A stretch of DNA of 32,271 nucleotides from CAZVYJ01 sp964631565 (GTDB lineage Bacteria > Planctomycetota > Phycisphaerae > SM23-33). Numbering within the stretch: position 1 is the first letter of the stretch; each line of letters opens with the position of its first letter. Below the pieces are notes generated by a model. The model saw only the letters and a program-made list of their open reading frames with translations, was not told the origin of the DNA and made no database searches. The stretch covers positions 1 through 32,271 of the forward strand of contig CAZVYJ010000030.1 of the NCBI GenBank assembly GCA_964631565.1, in the 5' to 3' direction. The position numbers were made by a program, and so were the translations under genes. Of this stretch, positions 1 to 8,439 are shown piece after piece.

Positions 1-242
<242 letters not shown>

Positions 243-273
243 AAAACTCCGGTTTAAACGCCGGAGTTTTTTT
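243..273 (+). terminator. Intrinsic terminator of the 16S transcript
   Basis: A perfect 10-bp stem, AAAACTCCGG (243-252) with CCGGAGTTTT (261-270), has an 8-nt loop and runs into a T tract up to 273. It lies about 180 bases after the 16S end. Its position suggests that the 16S gene is transcribed without a downstream 23S gene. Confidence 0.9.
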
Positions 274-467
274 GTGAAGAACATAATTATTACATATATA
301 TTTGTAAATTCAATATCACAAGATGGCAAGCCGCAAAAGTCCAGCCGCAGCATCTTCCGTTCGTCAATCTGGAAACGGGCCTGTTTCGGCACTTTTAACC
401 TGCAAGCCATATCGCCTATAATAATTGCAGCCAAGGTTCTTCATAACATCTGACCAAGGGGCATCAA
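274..467. other. AT-rich intergenic region, no gene seen
   Basis: The region between the rRNA terminator and the small membrane-protein gene is AT-rich around 280-320, which would suit a promoter. I could not fix a convincing -35/-10 pair. A short minus-strand frame crosses this area but also runs through the rRNA terminator, so I do not accept it as a gene. Confidence 0.5.
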
Positions 468-758
468 ATGGACAACTCGGAAATGGCGAAGCGTGTTCGG
501 GCAGCCGCGGTCGCGGGCTGGTGGACGGTCATCATCGCAGTCATCTTCATGGCGGCGAGCTGGGTCGCGTTTCTGGCCATCCTGCACTACAAGCCGTACT
601 GGATACTTTGGCTCTGGGGCGGCGGCGACATGGACTGGTCACGCATCCAGTACGTTATGCTGGATTTCTACGCCACGGCCAAGCTTATGCTGCTGGCAGT
701 CGTGGTCGTCGTAATCTGGCTGTCGCTGTGGGCAGGCAAGCTGAAACGCCTTGGATAA
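468..758 (+). CDS. Small membrane protein, two predicted spans (hypothetical)
   Basis: A 96-residue protein with two hydrophobic segments, at about residues 17-40 (WWTVIIAVIFMAASWVAFLA) and 70-88 (KLMLLAVVVVVIWLSLWAG). A Trp/Tyr-rich loop, KPYWILWLWGGGDMDW, lies between them. The N-terminus carries several Lys/Arg residues and the C-terminus is basic, so both ends are probably cytoplasmic. An AAGGGG ribosome binding site sits about 7 bases before the ATG. I do not recognise a family. Another frame overlaps the same DNA, but this one has the ribosome binding site and clear membrane-protein composition. The gene converges with the next minus-strand gene across a 34-nt gap. Confidence 0.7.
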   Translation: MDNSEMAKRVRAAAVAGWWTVIIAVIFMAASWVAFLAILHYKPYWILWLWGGGDMDWSRIQYVMLDFYATAKLMLLAVVVVVIWLSLWAGKLKRLG

Positions 759-792
759 CCAGCAAACCAAAATTGAACTGACGGATTGGTTT

Positions 793-1671
793 TTAACGTC
801 GGCCGGCAGCGAGCTTCTCGTCGCCCACGCGGGCGAACCATGCGCGTGTCCACTCAACGGCTTCCAGGCCAAGGTCGCAGACAGGCGTGCCGAGGAAAAT
901 AATTCCCTCGATCCGCCCCGCTTTCAGCCACTTCAGCGCCAGTTCAGACTGTATTTTCATAAGCTCAACGGGCATTGGCTCGAGTATGCTGTAATCGAAC
1001 ATGTAGCAGCCGACGATTATTTTCTTGCCGAGGTTGAGTTTCTCCAGGCGGGACAGATTTTCTTCCATCTCTTCTATTTTTTTCGCCGACCAGGTCCACA
1101 TCTGTATCCAGTCCACGTGTTTGAGATGGTGAACCGCCCTCGGCGATATCTGGCGGGTGTACAGCACGGCGGACAGGTCGAGCTTTCGGCCGCCAATCAC
1201 GGTGCTTTCGTGTATCTCGGCAAGCTGAGACGGCGTAAGAGCGGCCGGAATCGGAACGTCATCGTCATCAGGCGGAACATCGAACGCCCCGCCGCAGAAG
1301 AAGTCATCCAGCACGAAGCCCACGATGTTCGGTTCGTTTGCGGCGAGTTTGAAAACTTCGCGGCGTTCTTCCTCGCTGGTGACGCCGCCGATGCCGGACA
1401 GCGACCAGATGACTTTTTTCTTCTTCCTGAACGGCCCGAAGTGCTTTTCGAACGGCGGCTCGGGCCGGCCTTCGTAGCGGACCATTATGATGTTGTCGAT
1501 GCCCATGTAGTCGGCTGCGTCCACGGGTTCGATGGAGGACTTCCGCGTTATTTTTCGCAGCCAGTAATCGTTATGTGCGCCGGCATGGTGTGCCCATATC
1601 CAGACCCTGTCCCGCACAAGTTCTTCACGTCCGACGGCATCCGATGCAGCCTTGATTGTCTTTTTCCGCAT
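793..1671 (-). CDS. Conserved-looking hypothetical protein, possibly TIM-barrel (glycosidase-like)
   Basis: A 292-residue soluble protein without a signal peptide. It shows alternating hydrophobic strands followed by charged residues, as in a beta/alpha barrel: RVWIWAHHAG near residue 25, NIIMVRYEG near 60, KKVIWSLSG near 85, NIVGFVLDDFF near 115, DWIQMWTW near 185, KIIVGCYMFDY near 220 and GIIFLGTP near 258. The Asp pair in GFVLDDFF at a strand end and the many aromatic residues resemble sugar-active barrels, but no diagnostic motif is present and no substrate can be named. A GGAG ribosome binding site lies about 10 bases before the ATG. A long frame on the opposite strand is a shadow, since only this one has plausible protein composition. 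Confidence 0.7.
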   Translation of the reverse strand: MRKKTIKAASDAVGREELVRDRVWIWAHHAGAHNDYWLRKITRKSSIEPVDAADYMGIDNIIMVRYEGRPEPPFEKHFGPFRKKKKVIWSLSGIGGVTSEEERREVFKLAANEPNIVGFVLDDFFCGGAFDVPPDDDDVPIPAALTPSQLAEIHESTVIGGRKLDLSAVLYTRQISPRAVHHLKHVDWIQMWTWSAKKIEEMEENLSRLEKLNLGKKIIVGCYMFDYSILEPMPVELMKIQSELALKWLKAGRIEGIIFLGTPVCDLGLEAVEWTRAWFARVGDEKLAAGRR

Positions 1672-1791
1672 TTTCTAAAGCTCCAAAGGTTCCTTCAAAA
1701 GTAACAATTGGAACTTTTCCCTTTCTCTTTCTTTTATCCCGGAAATCCTAATCGCGGACTGCGGAAAATATTTTTTATCGTTGAATGAAAA

Positions 1792-2424
1792 CTAAGCCTT
1801 TTTACCGCCACGCATCGCCTCCAGGCGATCGATAGCCTTCGTGTGATACCGCCCCAGTACCAACTGGGCAACGATCGCTCCGATAAGGGCCATCAGCATG
1901 TCTTTCTGTGCGTCCCACACGTCGCCCTGCGTGCCGAGGAAGTCCAACGAGCCGCCGCCGAAAATGGCGGTCGAGCCCCACTCGACGAGTTCATACATCG
2001 CCGATATCGCCAGGCACATGAAGGTCACGATAACGAACAGCCACTTGCCCGGCCGCAGCGGGCTGGTACGCAGCAGCAGTTCGCGGGCGATAATAGCCGG
2101 CGTAAAACCCTGGAAGAAATGTCCCAGCCGGTCGTAGTGATTGCGGGACAGGTCAAAGGTGTCTTTAACCCAGTCGCCCAGCGGTACGTGGGCGTAGGTA
2201 TAGTGCCCGCCGACAATAAGTATTAGCGAGAAAAACCATGCCAGCACGTAGCTCAGCGTGGTGAAGCGAAATTTGGGGTAGACGGCTGCGAATATCACGC
2301 CGCCGATGACAGCCGGCGCGACTTCCCCCGCCCACGTGGGCCAGTCGTACGGATCGACGGCAGACCACGCCAAAGCCGCAGCCCCACTGACCAGCAATGC
2401 CAGATGAATATGTTTGACAGTCAT
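1792..2424 (-). CDS. DUF2238 / YjdF-type inner membrane protein
   Basis: A 210-residue integral membrane protein with about five or six hydrophobic spans. The motif HYTYAHVPLGDW followed by RNHYDRLGHFFQGF, and near the C-terminus TQGDVWDAQKDM, are the hallmarks of the DUF2238 (YjdF) family. The conserved His, Asp and Glu residues, including ELVEWG at about residue 146, lie in or near the membrane. The biochemical role of this family is not known. The length agrees with family members. An AAGGG-like ribosome binding site precedes the ATG. The gene is divergent from the PHP-domain gene, so promoters for both probably lie between 2425 and 2591. Confidence 0.85.
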   Translation of the reverse strand: MTVKHIHLALLVSGAAALAWSAVDPYDWPTWAGEVAPAVIGGVIFAAVYPKFRFTTLSYVLAWFFSLILIVGGHYTYAHVPLGDWVKDTFDLSRNHYDRLGHFFQGFTPAIIARELLLRTSPLRPGKWLFVIVTFMCLAISAMYELVEWGSTAIFGGGSLDFLGTQGDVWDAQKDMLMALIGAIVAQLVLGRYHTKAIDRLEAMRGGKKA

Positions 2425-2591
2425 CGGCCGCCCTTTCGAATATGCGATTGTTCAAAATAATAAGCCCGGGCGGCATATTTGCAAGTAATGTAAAACACGA
2501 AAACACATCGGCGGGGTTCATGTTATACTTTCTTCAGTCAGTCGCGTCCCGGCCCGGCCGGGCGCAGAAAACGAAAGCGAGCCGTCCCGTC

Positions 2592-3473
2592 ATGCAACGT
2601 TTTAAAAATCCGTTCGAGCTGCCCGGCAAATGGTACAAAGCCAACCTGCACACTCACACCACCACTTCAGACGGCGTCCTGTCGCCGCAGGATCGCATAG
2701 AACAGTACCGCAAAGCCGGCTACGACGTGCTGGCACTGACCGACCATGTGAAAACCAACGACGTTAGGTCGTCATCCGGCGGGCGAATGCTGGTGATAAG
2801 CGGCATGGAATATCATCCGCCGTGTCACAGCGAAGAATTCAGCTATCACATGGTCGCCATCGGCCTGCCCAGGGGGTTCGCGTTCGGCCGCATAAAAGAA
2901 GCCAACGCCTGCATCGCCAAGGTCCGCAAGGCTGGCGGCGTAACAATCATGGCCCATCCGTATTGGCTGGGGCACGAATTCAGCTCGTACAAAAAGCTCC
3001 GCGGCATCGACGCAGTCGAAATATTCAACGCGACGTGCGACGTAATCGGCCGCGGCCACAATGAAAACGAGTGGTCATACATGCTCGATCACGGCCGGAT
3101 GCTGCCGATGGTCGGCGCCGACGACTGCCACGGAACAACCCATGACGTGATGGAATGCTGGACCTGGCTAAAGATGAAGTCGCTGTCCGTCGCCGGCGTT
3201 CTGGAGGCAATCCGCACCGGCGCGTGCTACGCATCCCGCGGCCCGAAGATTCACGATCTCCGCATATCGGGCGGCCAGGTGCACGTGCGATGCTCGCCGG
3301 TCAGGACCATCTACGTCATGAGCGGCCCTGCCCGCGGCTGCCGAAGACAGGCGAGCGAGGGCAAGACAGTGACCGGCTTCAAGACGCCGGTAGGCGGTAC
3401 ATGGAAATACGTCCGCGTAAAAATCGTGGACACCGCCGGGCGCGAAGCCTGGAGCAACCCGATTACGCTGTAG
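2592..3473 (+). CDS. PHP-domain metal-dependent phosphoesterase
   Basis: A 293-residue protein with a PHP domain over about residues 15-215. The usual metal-binding residues are visible: H20 and H22 in NLHTHTTTSDG, D51-H52 in ALTDHV, E73 in SGMEY, H122 in MAHPYW, and D177, D178 and H180 in GADDCHG. A small beta-rich tail follows (about 218-293, with RISGGQVHVRC). Family members hydrolyse phosphoesters such as nucleotides, histidinol phosphate or oligonucleotides, and the substrate cannot be told here. The frame stays open up to 2442, but those 50 extra residues have poor protein character and would begin 18 bases from the divergent gene, so the ATG at 2592 is preferred even though its ribosome binding site is weak. 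Confidence 0.85.
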   Translation: MQRFKNPFELPGKWYKANLHTHTTTSDGVLSPQDRIEQYRKAGYDVLALTDHVKTNDVRSSSGGRMLVISGMEYHPPCHSEEFSYHMVAIGLPRGFAFGRIKEANACIAKVRKAGGVTIMAHPYWLGHEFSSYKKLRGIDAVEIFNATCDVIGRGHNENEWSYMLDHGRMLPMVGADDCHGTTHDVMECWTWLKMKSLSVAGVLEAIRTGACYASRGPKIHDLRISGGQVHVRCSPVRTIYVMSGPARGCRRQASEGKTVTGFKTPVGGTWKYVRVKIVDTAGREAWSNPITL

Positions 3474-3560
3474 CCTATCAGGTGTTGAAAGCGGCAACGA
3501 TATCTTCTATCCTGTTCCGTAAATCGTACTTATCAAGTTTGCAATTCGGGGAGAACAGTC

Positions 3561-5270
3561 ATGACAGAAGCTAAACACATCGCTGGCAGCGACGAGTCAA
3601 ACCGTTACACATCCTGGCCGAAACGGGTCATGTCACACGTTCCATACTGGGTGCTGGCGTTGATATTGATGGCGCCGATAACCGTCATCGATTCTCTGGA
3701 TATGCTTTTCAAGTACGAAAACTTCCACTGGCTGGGGCATTATTGGTCGCTTTCAGGAATCCTTTTCATTGTTGCATTATTTCTTGTCGGGCCCATAAAG
3801 CGGCTCAACTGGCGGCATGCCATGGTTATGCTCGCATTTGCAGCGGCGGCATTGGTCATCGGTTACGGATACGGTAAAATAAGCAAAACAGGCGTACCCT
3901 ATCCGTACATGTACCTCATCGCGGCAATAGTTTTTCTTTTACCGCTTGGTATCGGTGAAGGACTGCTCAGCGGAAAAAAACTTGCAGGAACGACCGCCAG
4001 CATCGCCGCGGTTATAGTCACCGCATGCCTCTTTGTCGCCATTATCCAATTCATTTACCTGACGGACTGGCGCATTTCAACAGGATCAAAATCAGCCATT
4101 TTTTCAAGCTTCTGTGGCATCAAATATCGCTGGCCGATGGAGTTGGACATGTCATCGGTGCTATCCCGTCCGGTGCTCGGCGTAATAATATGGATAATGA
4201 TACTGTTGGCCATGCGTATCGTCGCAGCCCCCAGCCGGCGGTTGATAACTATCGGCATCACAACCGGGGCCGTCTGCGTGTCGGCGTTCCTGCTATTCGC
4301 GTGCAGCCTGTATCGTCTGGCCGACCGCTCACTAAGCGGCCTGGGGCCGTACTCCCGCTGGCATGCCGTAAGCATTCTCGCTGAAAAAGGCGATCAATAT
4401 CGTGACCGCCTGCTGGGAGAAATCGAGAAAAACTGGAACCAACCCGGGAATGATTTCATTTACGACTGGCGCAGAGGGGCTTTTGAAATATTAAATCAGC
4501 ATGCCACCGAGGACACGGCCAAGCGATTGTCTGCGCTGCTTCTCAAGAATCCGAACGCATTTCTTGCAGAACACTCCGCCCCGATACTGGCTAGATATAA
4601 ACGATACGAAACAGTTCCGATACTCATGAGATACGCACTTGAGCCGTCATTGAGCGATTGCAATAAAGTGTGCACAAACGCCCTGTGGGAGACGAATCTG
4701 CCGCGGGCCGCTATCCCGATATGGAAAGCCCTGGTTACCGGATGTTCATTGACTGACATGGAGCATTCTTACGAATCCGAAACTGTGGCCAGGGAGAGAC
4801 TCGTCCAACTGCTGGGCGAAGATGCCGGCGATAATAAGGATGCATGGCTTGATATATACAACAAGAAAATAAGCCGGTTATCCACTCCTCTGCCGAAAGA
4901 ATATGCCGCCGAAACGGACCGGGTCATTGCATGTTATTTCCGGTATGGCAAAACAGTCGACCTGCTCGTTCAAGGCCGCAGACAATATTTGATTCAACGG
5001 GTCAAAAATGACGGCAAGGAAGAATATCTCGAATCGGTAGAGAAATATGTAAAAAACAAAAACGCGTCAGATATGCCTGATGATGTCAAAAACGCATTGG
5101 TGCCTTATCTGAAAGAGGCAGATCGCCTGTTTACCATCGAGCCGCCAAATTGGGATTCACCAACGACCGAATCACTGGAAAAGGAAATAAGCGACTACGA
5201 AGCGAGGGTTAAAACAGCCGTGGACAAGGCACAAACAAAACTCTCGGAGACCGAGCTTCAAGGCCCGTAG
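3561..5270 (+). CDS. Seven-span membrane protein with large helical C-terminal domain (hypothetical)
   Basis: A 569-residue protein. About seven hydrophobic segments are seen, at residues 27-47, 63-80, 86-104, 115-132, 145-167, 203-221 and 229-250. A soluble domain (about 251-569) follows and looks alpha-helical with short repeating units (RLSALLLKNPNAFLAEHS, YETVPILMRYALEPS, RAAIPIWKALV), reminiscent of HEAT-like repeats. A charged, probably coiled-coil tail covers about 535-565. I do not recognise a family. A strong GGGGAG ribosome binding site sits 8 bases before the ATG. The gene follows the PHP gene by 87 bases and ends just before a terminator. The architecture suggests a membrane-anchored scaffold, but this is inference. 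Confidence 0.75.
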   Translation: MTEAKHIAGSDESNRYTSWPKRVMSHVPYWVLALILMAPITVIDSLDMLFKYENFHWLGHYWSLSGILFIVALFLVGPIKRLNWRHAMVMLAFAAAALVIGYGYGKISKTGVPYPYMYLIAAIVFLLPLGIGEGLLSGKKLAGTTASIAAVIVTACLFVAIIQFIYLTDWRISTGSKSAIFSSFCGIKYRWPMELDMSSVLSRPVLGVIIWIMILLAMRIVAAPSRRLITIGITTGAVCVSAFLLFACSLYRLADRSLSGLGPYSRWHAVSILAEKGDQYRDRLLGEIEKNWNQPGNDFIYDWRRGAFEILNQHATEDTAKRLSALLLKNPNAFLAEHSAPILARYKRYETVPILMRYALEPSLSDCNKVCTNALWETNLPRAAIPIWKALVTGCSLTDMEHSYESETVARERLVQLLGEDAGDNKDAWLDIYNKKISRLSTPLPKEYAAETDRVIACYFRYGKTVDLLVQGRRQYLIQRVKNDGKEEYLESVEKYVKNKNASDMPDDVKNALVPYLKEADRLFTIEPPNWDSPTTESLEKEISDYEARVKTAVDKAQTKLSETELQGP

Positions 5271-5293
5271 CCTTATTTGTTGTAATAATGCGA

Positions 5294-5326
5294 AAACCCC
5301 CGCCGCAGCTGTGGCAACGGGGGTTT
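5294..5326. terminator. Bidirectional intrinsic terminator between convergent genes
   Basis: A 9-bp stem, AAACCCCCG (5294-5302) with CGGGGGTTT (5318-5326), encloses a second small CCGCAG/CTGTGG pairing. On the minus strand the stem is followed by TTTTCG, and on the plus strand by TTTCAATA. It lies between the 3' ends of two convergent genes and probably serves both. Confidence 0.75.
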
Positions 5327-5335
5327 CAATACTAA

Positions 5336-5354
5336 AGCCTCAATTATGGAGGCT
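5336..5354 (-). terminator. Second small hairpin after the minus-strand gene
   Basis: The arms AGCCTC (5336-5341) and GAGGCT (5349-5354) form a 6-bp hairpin with a 7-nt loop just downstream of the minus-strand gene that ends at 5381. It has only a short T stretch after it on the minus strand, so it may only assist the stronger terminator beside it. Confidence 0.4.
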
Positions 5355-5380
5355 GATTTGTTCTGTTTAATTATAGGCCT

Positions 5381-5659
5381 CTACTGCCTTGAATTTTCCT
5401 GATGCAGCTGCGATTTGTTGACGTAGTAAACCTTGCCGTCTACCTCGACCGCGACATCTTCACCGCCGCCAACGGTTTCCAGAACGTTGCCCGGCTCGCC
5501 TTTTATCACCGCCGAAAGCTTGTTTCCGGCGTTGGTGGCATGGTTGTAAGTGTCCTGTGCCCATGCAAAAATATCCGGACTGCCGGGCTGGTGGCCGAGG
5601 TAGTAGCCGCCCAGAAAAGCACCGCCCAGGAAGATTAATGTGAATAGCATTCTGAACAC
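5381..5659 (-). CDS. Small membrane-anchored hypothetical protein
   Basis: This is a 92-residue protein if translation starts at the GTG at 5659. A perfect GGAGG (5667-5671) stands 7 bases before that codon. The frame also allows an ATG at 5722, giving 113 residues, but no ribosome binding site is evident there. One hydrophobic segment (FRMLFTLIFLGGAFLGGYYLG) is at the very N-terminus, with a Gly-rich face, and acts as an anchor or uncleaved signal. The rest is soluble and ends in a small beta-like unit, DVAVEVDGKVYYVNKSQL. No family is recognised. The gene is divergent from the GspA-like gene, with the promoters of both in the gap between them. Confidence 0.65.
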   Translation of the reverse strand: MFRMLFTLIFLGGAFLGGYYLGHQPGSPDIFAWAQDTYNHATNAGNKLSAVIKGEPGNVLETVGGGEDVAVEVDGKVYYVNKSQLHQENSRQ

Positions 5660-5899
5660 GCCAATGCCTCCTGAAGATTTCCCACGCCGGGCAACCACTG
5701 CCCGCCTCGCGAAATCCTCCATCCGAAAGAAACATAGGATACAAATTCAAAGCAGGCAAAATTTTTCTGATAGGTAAGCTGGTCCGAAAAGTCCGAATTT
5801 ATCGAATTTACTGGTCAAGTGGTCTATGCCGAATGCCGAATAAGCTTTTTGAAGCCTTTATGCAGGCGTACTTTGCGCCCGAAAATTGAGGTAACTGCA

Positions 5900-6709
5900 A
5901 TGTACACAGACTATTACAGATTGCGAGAGGAACCGTTCAAAATAACGCCTGATCCGCGTTTTCTGTACCTGACGGCCCAGCATCGCGAGGCTTTGAACCA
6001 CCTTATGTACGGTATTCGCCAGCGAAAAGGGTTCATGTGCCTGACCGGCGAGGTAGGAGCGGGCAAAACCACACTCTGCCGCAAGCTGCTGGACGAACTG
6101 GGCGACAATGTGCACACGGCATTGATCCTTAATCCGATGCTGAGTGAAACGCAGTTGCTGCGGGCCATTGTCGAGGAGTTCGGCCTTGAGGCCAGGCACA
6201 GCGACCGGCTGGGCTACATGCGGCAGCTGAATGAATTCCTGCTGAAGATCAACTCGGCCGGGCAGGACGCGGTAATCATCATCGACGAAGCCCAGGACAT
6301 GCCCATCCAGACGCTTGAGATGACGCGGCTGCTCAGCAACCTGGAAACCAACACGCAGAAGCTGCTGCAGATTGTGCTGGTCGGCCAGCCCGAACTGCGC
6401 GAGCTGCTCGCCCAGCCCTGCATGCGTCAGCTGGCGCAGCGGATAACCGTTCGCTACCACATCGGCAAGATGGATCGAAACGAAGTGGAAGGCTACATCC
6501 ATCACCGCCTGGCCGTCGCCGGCAACGACAATGTGCTGCGTTTCGACAAGCACGCCATGAACGAGATATACCGCTACTCGCAGGGCACGCCGCGCCTTAT
6601 CAACGCGATAAGCGACAAGGTGCTGCTGGCCGGCTACGTATACCGCACCGGCAACATAAACAAGCAGATAGTCAAAATCGCCGCCAAGGAACTGAAGGAG
6701 GCCTGCTGA
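5900..6709 (+). CDS. GspA/ExeA-type AAA ATPase
   Basis: A 269-residue ATPase that begins with the family-typical sequence MYTDYYRLREEPFKITPDPR. The Walker A motif is GEVGAGKTT (residues 50-58), Walker B is VIIIDEAQD (125-133), and the GQPEL motif follows at about 175. In type II secretion systems, GspA/ExeA works with GspB to place the secretin through the peptidoglycan. Full GspA proteins also carry a membrane span and a peptidoglycan-binding C-terminus. This one is the ATPase part only, so it may be a stand-alone homologue. The frame is open from 5819, but the ATG at 5900 has a GAGGT site and starts exactly at the conserved N-terminus. The stop overlaps the start of the next gene (TGATG), so the two are translationally coupled. 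Confidence 0.85.
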   Translation: MYTDYYRLREEPFKITPDPRFLYLTAQHREALNHLMYGIRQRKGFMCLTGEVGAGKTTLCRKLLDELGDNVHTALILNPMLSETQLLRAIVEEFGLEARHSDRLGYMRQLNEFLLKINSAGQDAVIIIDEAQDMPIQTLEMTRLLSNLETNTQKLLQIVLVGQPELRELLAQPCMRQLAQRITVRYHIGKMDRNEVEGYIHHRLAVAGNDNVLRFDKHAMNEIYRYSQGTPRLINAISDKVLLAGYVYRTGNINKQIVKIAAKELKEAC

Positions 6710-7482
6710 TGAGCCTTATCAATGAAGCCCTGAAGCGGGCGGAGCAGGACAAGCTCCGCAATATCGCCCGGATGTGCTACATGCCCACCCTGCCGCCGAT
6801 TCACGAGACCAGGCGCATCAGGTTTTCCGTGCCTGTCGGCGGCGCGCTGATAGTCGCGATTCTTGCGGTCGGTTCGTTTGCGGCATGGCGGCTTACCGGC
6901 CTTCTGCCGGACAGCGGCACGCCGGGCGTGGCAAAAGCATCAACAGCACCGAAACACCGGGCAAATCCGGTTACAGAGACAATTCTGGCCGAGCCTGTTA
7001 CGGCAGCATCCCCTGCCCCTACTAAGGAACAAACATCTGTTGAACCGCTGCCGGAAACGCCGGCTCCTGAGCTTCCAGCCGTCGCAAGCGAGCCGGAGAC
7101 AATCGCCGTAGCGGAAGCGGCAGTGAAAGAGGCCTTCGACAAGCTCGTTGAAAACGCCGCGGTTCCCGCTGCCGCACCGCCGGCCTCACCGGATAAGCCG
7201 CAGGAAACTCCGACACAGGTCGCTGCAGAACCGGCGGCGCCGGCCGCTTCCGAGCCTGAGCCGAAACCAGAGCCGGAGCCTAAGAAGCCCGAGCCGAAGG
7301 CCATTGATTACTCGAAGTACAAGGTAACCGGCATCATGCGGAACTCGGACGGCGGGACGGCCATCATCAACGGGTTCTTCGTCAAGGTCGGCCAGACAGT
7401 GGAAGACGCCACGGTCATCAGCATCCGTGAAAATTCCGTCGTGATGGAAATCGACGGTCAGAAATTCACCGTCCGCATGTAA
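6709..7482 (+). CDS. GspB-like membrane protein
   Basis: A 257-residue partner of the ATPase before it. It starts with MSLINEALKRAEQDK, a typical GspB/PulB-like N-terminus in the cytoplasm, followed by one membrane span (about residues 42-65). A long Pro/Ala/Glu-rich linker (about 70-200, ending in PEPKPEPEPKKPEPK) could cross the periplasm. The compact C-terminal beta domain (about 203-257, YKVTGIMRNSDGGTAIINGF to the end) matches the GspB C-terminal domain pattern. It overlaps the ATPase gene by one base. No other type II secretion genes are near. Its stop is 3 nt from the stop of the convergent gene. Confidence 0.8.
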   Translation: MSLINEALKRAEQDKLRNIARMCYMPTLPPIHETRRIRFSVPVGGALIVAILAVGSFAAWRLTGLLPDSGTPGVAKASTAPKHRANPVTETILAEPVTAASPAPTKEQTSVEPLPETPAPELPAVASEPETIAVAEAAVKEAFDKLVENAAVPAAAPPASPDKPQETPTQVAAEPAAPAASEPEPKPEPEPKKPEPKAIDYSKYKVTGIMRNSDGGTAIINGFFVKVGQTVEDATVISIRENSVVMEIDGQKFTVRM

Positions 7483-7485
7483 TTT

Positions 7486-8313
7486 TCAGGCGGGCCTGCT
7501 GGCGACCTGCACGTATCTCGGGCCGGTCCGCATGTTCTGCGTAACGTCTCTCGGCAAGGCGTTGCTGAAGGCCATCGCCGCAATCCCCATGGCAATCGCC
7601 AGCGTGTAAACGTTCGGCCTGTCGAGATACACCCACGTCCACACCACAGCAGCAACGAAGCATGCCGCCATCAGCACCCCATTGGGCCAGTGCATCAATG
7701 AGAACATGCCCGCTGAAATCAGGATGATCGTAGCCCGCGATTCTGTGACGCGCCGCAGCCTGGTTACGAGAAACACCTGGAACACCAGCAGCTGCACCAG
7801 TGCATAGACGGGATAAAGCAGCGTGGCTGCCAGCCGCTGCGGCGTAAAGTCGCTGCCGATGAAGCATGCGGCGATTATCGGCGCGGCGGCCATTATCAGC
7901 GTCGGAATCGCCAGCCGTCCGGCCGCCGGAATGAAATTTTTGCCTGTAACGCCCCACTGCTGGAAATTTTTGCGGTCAGCCAGGAACATCGCCGCCACGA
8001 CGACCGCGAAGCCGGCTATCACAATCCAGTCCACAGCCCGCCAGTGCTCCGGCGGCAGCATGCCCCATTCGAAAACGAACATAGCCGGAAACACGAGAAG
8101 TTCCGCCAGCGGCCGGCGCGACGTGACAAACATCTTCCGCCCCATCAATGCAGCAGCAGCAGCAGCAGCGGCAGCCGAGGCGGCAATTGCAGTCCACCAC
8201 AGCCAGTCGGCCATCGCGACCGGCGAGGCGTTGGCAAGCTCGACGCCGGCATATCGCAGCTTCGCCGCTAGCAGAATCGCCAGCAGATTAATAAACAAGA
8301 ATGTCCAGGCCAT
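7486..8313 (-). CDS. Polytopic membrane protein, CPBP (CAAX-protease/bacteriocin-processing) like
   Basis: A 275-residue membrane protein with about eight hydrophobic spans and a run of about ten alanines near residues 46-55. FSLMHWPNG at about 204-212 resembles motif 2 (FxxxH) of CPBP intramembrane proteases. The preceding segment LVFQVFLVTRLRRV stands where the EExxxR motif is normally found, but has no glutamate pair. The last motif is also incomplete (AFSNAL without the His). If the assignment is right, the active site is probably lost. The ATG at 8313 was chosen because the 16 residues further upstream come from a repeat-like stretch. No clear ribosome binding site is seen. Confidence 0.6.
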   Translation of the reverse strand: MAWTFLFINLLAILLAAKLRYAGVELANASPVAMADWLWWTAIAASAAAAAAAAALMGRKMFVTSRRPLAELLVFPAMFVFEWGMLPPEHWRAVDWIVIAGFAVVVAAMFLADRKNFQQWGVTGKNFIPAAGRLAIPTLIMAAAPIIAACFIGSDFTPQRLAATLLYPVYALVQLLVFQVFLVTRLRRVTESRATIILISAGMFSLMHWPNGVLMAACFVAAVVWTWVYLDRPNVYTLAIAMGIAAMAFSNALPRDVTQNMRTGPRYVQVASRPA

Positions 8314-8317
8314 ATCT

Positions 8318-8437
8318 TGTATCTGAAATTCCAAACCTGCCCGCATGCAGGCGGGTCTCAAATTTCAAATCTCAATTCCGACACCAAAGGAGCTGCGAAT
8401 CAAAATCCGCAATCCGAAATCTGAAATCCGAAATTTG
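8318..8437. repeat. Repeat-like intergenic element with palindrome and 14-base tandem units
   Basis: This stretch holds two features. The first is a palindromic segment CCTGCCCGCATGCAGGCGGG (8336-8355). The second is a low-complexity part (8397-8437) in which AATCCGAAAT occurs at 8411-8420 and 8425-8434, a 14-base period, with an AATCCGC variant before it. Related TCAAATTTCAAATCTC words lie between the two. The composition is unlike the genes on either side. It is probably a dispersed noncoding repeat. Confidence 0.6.
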
Positions 8438-8439
8438 TT

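Noticed and set aside
751..1704. A 317-residue plus-strand frame
   Set aside because: It is antisense to the 292-residue minus-strand gene, and its composition (many His, Arg, Val) is that of a shadow in high-GC DNA.
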